Shown here in pieces: positions 14,952-17,784 of a stretch of 17,784 nt of DNA (its first letter is position 1; every line of letters begins with the position of its first letter). A program made the position numbers and the translations under genes. A model generated the notes under the pieces. It saw nothing but the letters and a program-made list of their open reading frames with translations, did no database searches and was not told the DNA's origin. The DNA is taken from contig JAUWNS010000036.1 in the NCBI GenBank assembly GCA_030612485.1, positions 1-17,784 of the forward strand. Reading direction: 5' to 3'. This DNA is from Candidatus Bipolaricaulota bacterium. Lineage in GTDB: Bacteria > Bipolaricaulota > Bipolaricaulia > UBA7950 > UBA9294.

Positions 14952-15874
14952 GCAAGAATTGGGTGCTGTGGCCCATTACACGAGGGAAAGAGTGCACGAG
15001 CACGCTTTGCGTCCCGATCGATCTGGAGGCGCAGGCCCGAAAGGGAGGAGAAACATCGATCTTCCCGGAGCCTGTGAAGGAGATGGACCTCCATATGTTC
15101 GCCGTAGAGTTCGCCGAGCGGGGGAGAGAACAGGTGAACCTCGCACCGCATCTCGTCCCCACCGACGGTGGGACGATCCCCAATATACATCATCCCCGCC
15201 CCTCCCTCACCGCGGAAGAAGGCGTGCACAAGGTAGACCCCGGTCGCAGGTCGCAGGAGGTGCGGATCGAGTGCCAGGTTCGCAGTGGGGTATCCAATCT
15301 GGCGACCGATGCGGTCCCCGTGCACGACTCTACCGAAGAGGAGCGGCGGACGCCCGAGAAGGGTCGTCGCGTCGTCGATCATCCCCTGGCGAAGCAGCGA
15401 ACGGATCCTAGTGCTACTCACAGCAACTTGATCGACCACCAGCGGGGGAAGGGAAACGATCGAGACGCCTTCTTCCTCACCGATTCGCCGCAGGAGATCG
15501 ACATCACCCTCCCGATCCCGACCGAAGTGGAACCGATCCCCGACGACGACCGTCCGCGCAGCGAGCCGTTCGATCAGAACCTCGCGCGCGAATCGCTCCG
15601 CCTCGACCACGCCAACCTCATGAAAGTCCGCACGAATAACCCGATCGACAGAGCGTTCGAGGAGCTTCACCTTCACCTCCTCAGGGAGAAGGAGCCCCGA
15701 CTCGCTTCCTACAAGGACGAATCGCGGCGGGAAGACGAACGTGTAGGCGACCCGTTCCAACCCCTCGGCACGGGCGATCTCATCCACCCGCCTCAGGATC
15801 TCCTGGTGCCCACGGTGCACTCCATCGAACGTCCCTACGGTGATCACCGTACCACGCTTTCCCCTTGTCTTCAT
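14948..15874 (-). CDS. ribF: Bifunctional riboflavin kinase / FAD synthetase RibF
   Basis: 308 aa from ATG 15874. The N-terminal FAD synthetase (nucleotidyltransferase) domain shows GTFDGVHRGHQEIL with the HxGH motif and the VSSTRIR element. The C-terminal riboflavin kinase domain shows GRQIGYPTANL, TGVYLV and the MMYIGDRPTV stretch. The enzyme phosphorylates riboflavin to FMN and adenylates it to FAD. ATG 15895 would add seven residues that include part of the promoter, so ATG 15874 is preferred. It is the first gene of the minus-strand run and diverges from ruvB. FAD and FMN supply is generic and not tied to the oxidoreductase. Confidence 0.95.
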   Translation of the reverse strand: MKTRGKRGTVITVGTFDGVHRGHQEILRRVDEIARAEGLERVAYTFVFPPRFVLVGSESGLLLPEEVKVKLLERSVDRVIRADFHEVGVVEAERFAREVLIERLAARTVVVGDRFHFGRDREGDVDLLRRIGEEEGVSIVSLPPLVVDQVAVSSTRIRSLLRQGMIDDATTLLGRPPLLFGRVVHGDRIGRQIGYPTANLALDPHLLRPATGVYLVHAFFRGEGGAGMMYIGDRPTVGGDEMRCEVHLFSPPLGELYGEHMEVHLLHRLREDRCFSSLSGLRLQIDRDAKRARALFPSCNGPQHPILA

Positions 15875-15883
15875 GGTATGGTG

Positions 15884-15913
15884 ATGGTAACACAAATACC
15901 CGTTGGTAGTCAG
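15884..15913 (-). promoter_or_regulatory. Promoter of ribF, near-leaderless
   Basis: Minus strand CTGACT (15913-15908, 4/6), 18-nt spacer, TACCAT (15889-15884) preceded by TGT, an extended -10 element. The predicted start near 15877 is 3 nt before the ATG. No Shine-Dalgarno site is present. Confidence 0.45.
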
Positions 15914-15959
15914 CGATCAGCCACAAGGTGCGGCCCCACGGAGAGACGGTCACTGATCG
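15914..15959. repeat. Inverted repeat CGATCAG/CTGATCG
   Basis: CGATCAG (15914-15920) and CTGATCG (15953-15959) are perfect 7-bp arms about 32 bp apart, in the divergent ribF-ruvB region directly upstream of the ribF -35 box. They could be paired operators or a hairpin; no function is known. Confidence 0.45.
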
Positions 15960-15980
15960 GGTGAAAGCCGATTCCTAACT

Positions 15981-16018
15981 CCAGTTGCAACTGTCCAGTT
16001 GTAACTGTCCAGTTGAAC
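15981..16018. promoter_or_regulatory. Three 14-bp phased CCAGTTG repeats upstream of ruvB
   Basis: CCAGTTG starts at 15981, 15995 and 16009, exactly 14 bp apart. The first two units form CAGTTGCAACTG (15982-15993, a perfect palindrome) and CAGTTGTAACTG (15996-16007, two central mismatches). The third runs into the -35 box TTGAAC. Tandem palindromes next to a promoter are typical of cooperative regulator binding. Confidence 0.6.
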
Positions 16019-16042
16019 CGCTCGTTCACCGTCCGGTACAAT
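16013..16042 (+). promoter_or_regulatory. ruvB promoter with overlapping operator
   Basis: TTGAAC (16013-16018), 18-nt spacer, TACAAT (16037-16042, 5/6). The predicted start near 16049 is 4 nt before the ATG. Between the boxes lies the perfect inverted repeat TGAAC-N5-GTTCA (16014-16028). It is reminiscent of the GAAC/GTTC arms of Gram-positive LexA boxes, though those have a 4-nt spacer. Confidence 0.55.
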
Positions 16043-16052
16043 CCTTTCCAAG

Positions 16053-17054
16053 ATGACGATCGAGCGGCCAAGCGACCTTCAACTGGATGAGACCTCCCTT
16101 ACCACGCTGCGCCCGACGCGGCTCGATGACTTCGTCGGTCAGGATGAGATCAAGGAGAAACTGAAGATCTACATCACGGCCGCACAGGGGCGAAGCGAGC
16201 CGCTCGACCACGTCCTCCTACACGGCCCGCCCGGATTGGGGAAGACAACCCTTGCCCAGATCATCGCCAACGAGATGGGTGTCAGCATCCGCACAAGCTC
16301 CGGCCCAGCAATCGAGAAGGCGGGCGACCTGGCGTCGATCCTCACCAATCTGAAACCGCATGACATCTTCTTCATCGATGAGATCCATCGCCTGCGACGC
16401 AACGTCGAGGAGATACTCTACCCGGCGATGGAGGACTACAAGATCGATATCATCCTTGGTGAAGGGCCGAACGCCCAGTCGTTGCGGATCGATCTCCCAC
16501 CGTTCACCCTGATCGGGGCGACTACCCGCGCCGGCCTGATCTCGGCTCCGATGCGCGACCGGTTCGAGGTCGGATTTCGGCTCAACTTTTACGCGTTGGG
16601 GGACCTCTGCTCGATCATCATCCGTACTGGTAAGCTCTTGGGGATCGCTGTCTCTCCGGACGGCGCTGAGGAACTGGCCAAACGAGCCCGGGGAACACCC
16701 CGCATTGCCAACCGCCTCTTGCGCCGCACGCGCGACTACGCTCAGGTCAAGGGAGATGGGCGGGTCGACCTCACAACGACGAAGGAGTCCCTTGCGTTGC
16801 TGAAGATCGACGAAGCCGGTCTCGACGAGCTCGACCGCGCGCTCCTCAGAGCGATCATCCTCACGTTCGACGGGGGGCCAGTCGGACTCGATACACTCTC
16901 CGCCGCCCTCTCCGAGGAGAAGGACACGATCACCGATATGGTCGAACCCTACCTGTTACAGGAGGGATTCATCAAGCGCACACCGCAGGGACGAATCGCA
17001 ACTGAACGAGCCTACTCACACCTGGGGAGGAAGCAGGCCGCGCGCCTCCTCTAG
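16053..17054 (+). CDS. ruvB: Holliday junction branch migration helicase RuvB
   Basis: 333 aa, complete. It has Walker [10 protein letters not shown] (about 59-66), Walker B FFIDEIH (D109, E110), [10 protein letters not shown] and the arginine finger R170 in PMRDRF. The C-terminal winged helix holds GLDTLSAAL and IKRTPQGR. RuvB forms hexameric rings that drive branch migration with RuvA before RuvC cleavage; neither partner gene is adjacent. There is no Shine-Dalgarno site, and the promoter predicts a nearly leaderless transcript. Its stop codon overlaps that of the convergent downstream gene. Confidence 0.98.
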   Translation: MTIERPSDLQLDETSLTTLRPTRLDDFVGQDEIKEKLKIYITAAQGRSEPLDHVLLHGPPGLGKTTLAQIIANEMGVSIRTSSGPAIEKAGDLASILTNLKPHDIFFIDEIHRLRRNVEEILYPAMEDYKIDIILGEGPNAQSLRIDLPPFTLIGATTRAGLISAPMRDRFEVGFRLNFYALGDLCSIIIRTGKLLGIAVSPDGAEELAKRARGTPRIANRLLRRTRDYAQVKGDGRVDLTTTKESLALLKIDEAGLDELDRALLRAIILTFDGGPVGLDTLSAALSEEKDTITDMVEPYLLQEGFIKRTPQGRIATERAYSHLGRKQAARLL

Positions 17055-17560
17055 CGCTTCTGCAGCACCTTGAGGTTATAGAGGAACTCGAGGACGACAC
17101 CCTTAAACCGGCGCCAGTCAAATATCAAGGCGAGCACGATCCAGATGGCGTACATCCACGCTGCGCGCGGAGCGTTGAAGTATGCGACGATAAGGGGGAC
17201 AGCGACCACGGGGAAGGCGAATGACATGGTAATCGACTTTGATCGGAAGTACGCAATACAGATCGCCGTCACAGCCACGTAGATCCCCGCTGGGATCACC
17301 GGGATGAACCCCGCCATCACCAGGTAGCAGAGTCCTGCGAAGACCATAACCATATCGAAGACGAACTCGCGCTCGCCGACCCACGTCGCCCCTTTGTTGT
17401 AACGACGCGCGAGCCGGCCGTCAAGGATATCCGTGGTCCAACCTAGGAGCGTGAGGAGGATCACCCGCTCCAACGCCTCCGGCCCAGCAAACCCGAGGGC
17501 CACGATGATCACGGCAATGACTCCCCGTGACGCGGTCAGATAATCAGGCATCCTAGTCAT
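17051..17560 (-). CDS. CDP-alcohol phosphatidyltransferase-like membrane protein
   Basis: 169 aa, mostly hydrophobic, with five or six membrane segments. The family signature D-x2-DG-x2-AR-x8-G-x3-D-x3-D is partly kept: D44, D47, G48, A51, R52 and D69 are present, but the G position is V61 and the third Asp is E65 (sequence [10 protein letters not shown] ... GEREFVFD). Members transfer a phospho-alcohol such as glycerol phosphate or inositol from a CDP-lipid to make phospholipid headgroups. The altered third Asp may change or reduce activity. ATG 17560 is chosen because the perfect -10 box lies upstream of it and GGTGG precedes it; a longer frame reaching 17665 overlaps the neighbouring transporter gene. 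Confidence 0.8.
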   Translation of the reverse strand: MTRMPDYLTASRGVIAVIIVALGFAGPEALERVILLTLLGWTTDILDGRLARRYNKGATWVGEREFVFDMVMVFAGLCYLVMAGFIPVIPAGIYVAVTAICIAYFRSKSITMSFAFPVVAVPLIVAYFNAPRAAWMYAIWIVLALIFDWRRFKGVVLEFLYNLKVLQKR

Positions 17561-17578
17561 AGTTTTCCACCACGCCCC

Positions 17579-17608
17579 ATTATATCCTTTCGAATAAAAG
17601 GAAGACAA
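17579..17608 (-). promoter_or_regulatory. Promoter of the CDP-alcohol phosphatidyltransferase-like gene
   Basis: Minus strand TTGTCT (17608-17603), 18-nt spacer, TATAAT (17584-17579, 6/6). The predicted start near 17572 gives a 12-nt leader with a GGTGG Shine-Dalgarno-like site. The -35 box lies just past the stop codon of the upstream transporter. Confidence 0.6.
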
Positions 17609-17612
17609 ACTA

Positions 17613-17784
17613 TCACCCTGAGGAGGGTACTCCCCGTACAAGAAACGAGGGAATCCCCATTCCAACCAGGATCATCCCCCCACCCATCAACTGAAGGATG
17701 CTGAGCGTCTCCCCAAGGAGGAGGAAGCCGAACAGTCCGGCGAAGATGGGTTCCATCGTGAGGATGATCGCGGTGTAGGAGGCG
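17613..17784 (-). CDS. EamA/DMT-family transporter, C-terminal part (cut by window edge)
   Basis: The last 57 codons of a minus-strand gene that continues past the window end. The fragment ASYTAIILTMEPIFAGLFGF, LLLGETLSIL and the hydrophobic MGGGMILVGM stretch is typical of the final two helices of EamA/RhaT-type drug/metabolite transporters. Sequence TMEPIFAGLFGFLLLGE is a common conserved block of the family. The substrate cannot be inferred. The stop at 17613-17615 lies just upstream of the next gene's -35 box. Confidence 0.85.
   Translation of the reverse strand, partial: ASYTAIILTMEPIFAGLFGFLLLGETLSILQLMGGGMILVGMGIPSFLVRGVPSSG

Noticed and set aside
14963..15964. 333-codon plus-strand open frame opposite ribF
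   Set aside because: Antisense shadow of a clear RibF; the translation has no domain-like pattern and no initiation signals.
17561..17665. N-terminal extension of the CDP-alcohol phosphatidyltransferase-like gene
   Set aside because: It overlaps the EamA-type gene end and contains the -10 and -35 boxes; the family N-terminus fits ATG 17560.

Overview
The window is a gene-dense stretch of bacterial chromosome with roughly 55-58% GC by eye. Housekeeping genes dominate: tRNA-Leu, RNase P RNA, L28, RuvB, TsaB, RibF, RibD and Rpe. I see no insertion sequence, phage gene, CRISPR array or attachment site. A four-subunit ferredoxin-dependent 2-oxoacid oxidoreductase, a DUF763 protein (a family I associate with archaea and thermophilic or anaerobic bacteria) and a GC-rich RNase P stem P1 suggest an anaerobic, possibly thermophilic bacterium from a deep or candidate lineage. 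Bipolaricaulota- or Thermotogota-like organisms would fit, but that is inference and I cannot place it from the sequence alone.

Layout. (1) 26-1194: tRNA-Leu(CAG) and a nitrilase-superfamily amidohydrolase, both on the minus strand, with a roughly 300-bp gap between them. (2) 1254-4462: a plus-strand signalling block. A Crp/Fnr-type regulator has an operator-like palindrome over its own promoter. It is followed by a membrane histidine kinase with two PAS domains and an overlapping Rcp1-like single-domain response regulator. (3) 4463-4854: a 392-bp convergent spacer rich in hairpins, with a possible 34-aa ORF. (4) 4855-7737: a tightly packed minus-strand operon, VanZ-like protein, membrane Zn-peptidase, rpe, ribD, joined by 2-bp gaps or ATGA overlaps. 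(5) 7804-9642: minus-strand COG1579 coiled-coil zinc-ribbon protein, a TPM-domain protein and rnpB. The end of the TPM gene overlaps the 5' end of RNase P RNA. (6) 9729-10808: a plus-strand DUF763 gene. (7) 10953-15874: a long minus-strand run, ribF, tsaB, rpmB, S1-domain protein, then the delta, alpha, beta and gamma subunits of a 2-oxoacid:ferredoxin oxidoreductase. (8) 16053-17784: plus-strand ruvB behind an unusual repeat and operator array, convergent with a CDP-alcohol phosphatidyltransferase-like gene, and the 3' end of an EamA-type transporter at the edge.

The riboflavin/FAD genes ribD and ribF sit in separate operons; I recognise no FMN riboswitch. The oxidoreductase would provide CoA-dependent oxidation of a branched-chain or other 2-oxoacid coupled to ferredoxin reduction.

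The strongest cross-window pattern is in translation initiation. Five promoter-proximal genes (nitrilase, DUF763, tsaB, ribF, ruvB) have a sigma70-like -10 box placed so that the predicted transcript starts 0-5 nt before the start codon, and they lack a clear Shine-Dalgarno site. Many operon-internal genes do have Shine-Dalgarno sites. This suggests frequent leaderless mRNAs. I did not find a clearly new defence or metabolic system. The best leads are the leaderless pattern, the ruvB operator array, the rnpB/CDS overlap, the structured 4463-4854 spacer and the uncharacterised DUF763 protein.
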